DNA of 64,000 bases from Aradus depressus (taxonomy: Eukaryota > Arthropoda > Insecta > Hemiptera > Aradidae): NCBI GenBank assembly GCA_963662175.1, contig OY759227.1:9890501-9954500 (forward strand). The letters run 5' to 3'. Positions 63,758 through 64,000 of this stretch are shown here, in pieces; the first letter of the stretch is position 1, and every line of letters starts with the position of its first letter. The position numbers were made by a program, and so were the translations under genes. A model generated the notes under the pieces. That model was not told the DNA's origin and made no database searches. It saw only the letters and a program-made list of their open reading frames with translations.

Positions 63758-63896
63758 AGTATTCAATGTAATACCGATATTTTGAAATAATAAAAATCTG
63801 ATTAAAAACGTATTGATATTGATTTATAAACACCTTAAGGGAAGGGGAAAAAAATAATAAAATAAAATAATTTGAAAATATTTTATTTTTTTATAT

Positions 63897-64000
63897 TCAC
63901 ACTAATTGAGATAAATTGACCCAACTCTTTTCTGACAGTCCGAACCACTTCACATATATACGATTCCCTTTTCGTCGAAGAACTTTTTCAATGAGATAAA
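63897..64000 (-). CDS. integrase C-terminus (chromodomain) of Polinton 3, partial
   Basis: Reading leftward from the window edge the frame gives YLIEKVLRRKGNRIYVKWFG followed by a short tail and a TGA at 63897-63899. This matches the chromodomain end of the Polinton 1 integrase (YLIERIIRRKGKRMYVSWLG). The catalytic part lies outside the window. The piece present is unbroken. Confidence 0.85.
   Translation of the reverse strand, partial: YLIEKVLRRKGNRIYVKWFGLSEKSWVNLSQLV

Larger units (their letters stand above)
62531..64000. mobile_element. edge of Polinton element 3
   Basis: Two Polinton-type small genes on the plus strand converge on the C-terminal end of an integrase on the minus strand, which runs off the window. 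The element must continue beyond 64000. Its left limit is uncertain. Confidence 0.65.

Overview
This is a eukaryotic, most likely insect (certainly arthropod-like) window made almost entirely of mobile DNA. The evidence is short GT-AG introns in genes near the right end, core promoters with a TATA box about 30 bp before a TCAGTC initiator, and the mix of Polinton/Maverick elements, R1-like LINEs, BEL/Pao LTR elements, LTR elements with 4-bp target duplications and a tRNA-related repeat. I see no ordinary host gene. The base composition is AT-rich, with GC-richer islands at the LINE and BEL coding regions.

Layout. (1) 448-16449 is a complete Polinton, with near-perfect 565-bp terminal inverted repeats and a 6-bp target duplication (AATGTA). 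It carries a DDE integrase with a chromodomain, a candidate fibre-like protein, an IAP-type RING protein, a conserved 359-aa Polinton-type protein, a packaging ATPase with a probable intron, a pVI-like protein followed in frame by an adenain-like protease, minor and major capsid proteins with a micro-gene between them, several small proteins, and a protein-primed DNA polymerase B. (2) About 17656-27488 is a decayed second Polinton. It has the same morphogenesis block in the opposite orientation, a phospholipase A2 domain on its pVI-like protein, a broken matrix metalloprotease between the ATPase and the integrase remnant, three small genes, and a deleted PolB on the other strand. (3) 62.5-64 kb is one edge of a third Polinton: two tandem spliced copies of a small protein also found in Polinton 1, and the C-terminus of an integrase.

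Between them: 28.9-34.5 kb holds R1-like LINE fragments on both strands, one interrupted by a BEL gag relic. 36896-49560 is a 12.7-kb LTR element (1.49-kb LTRs, TTCT duplication) with no recognisable pol, encoding a long coiled-coil protein. Its 3' LTR is split by a second element of the same design (43593-48733). 51782-59312 is a nearly complete BEL/Pao element on the minus strand. 59660-61082 is a solo LTR of the 12.7-kb family (CCAT duplication). A degenerate repeat family with recurring CTTCCCCAGCTCAAC-like words fills most spaces between these insertions.

How it fits together: the two larger Polintons keep a virus-like cassette in one order (pVI-like, protease, minor capsid, micro-gene, major capsid) with 1-14 bp overlaps between genes, so they look like virion-forming elements or endogenised relatives of adintoviruses rather than simple transposons. 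Element 1 still has full-length PolB and integrase, but stop codons interrupt its major capsid and pVI-protease frames.
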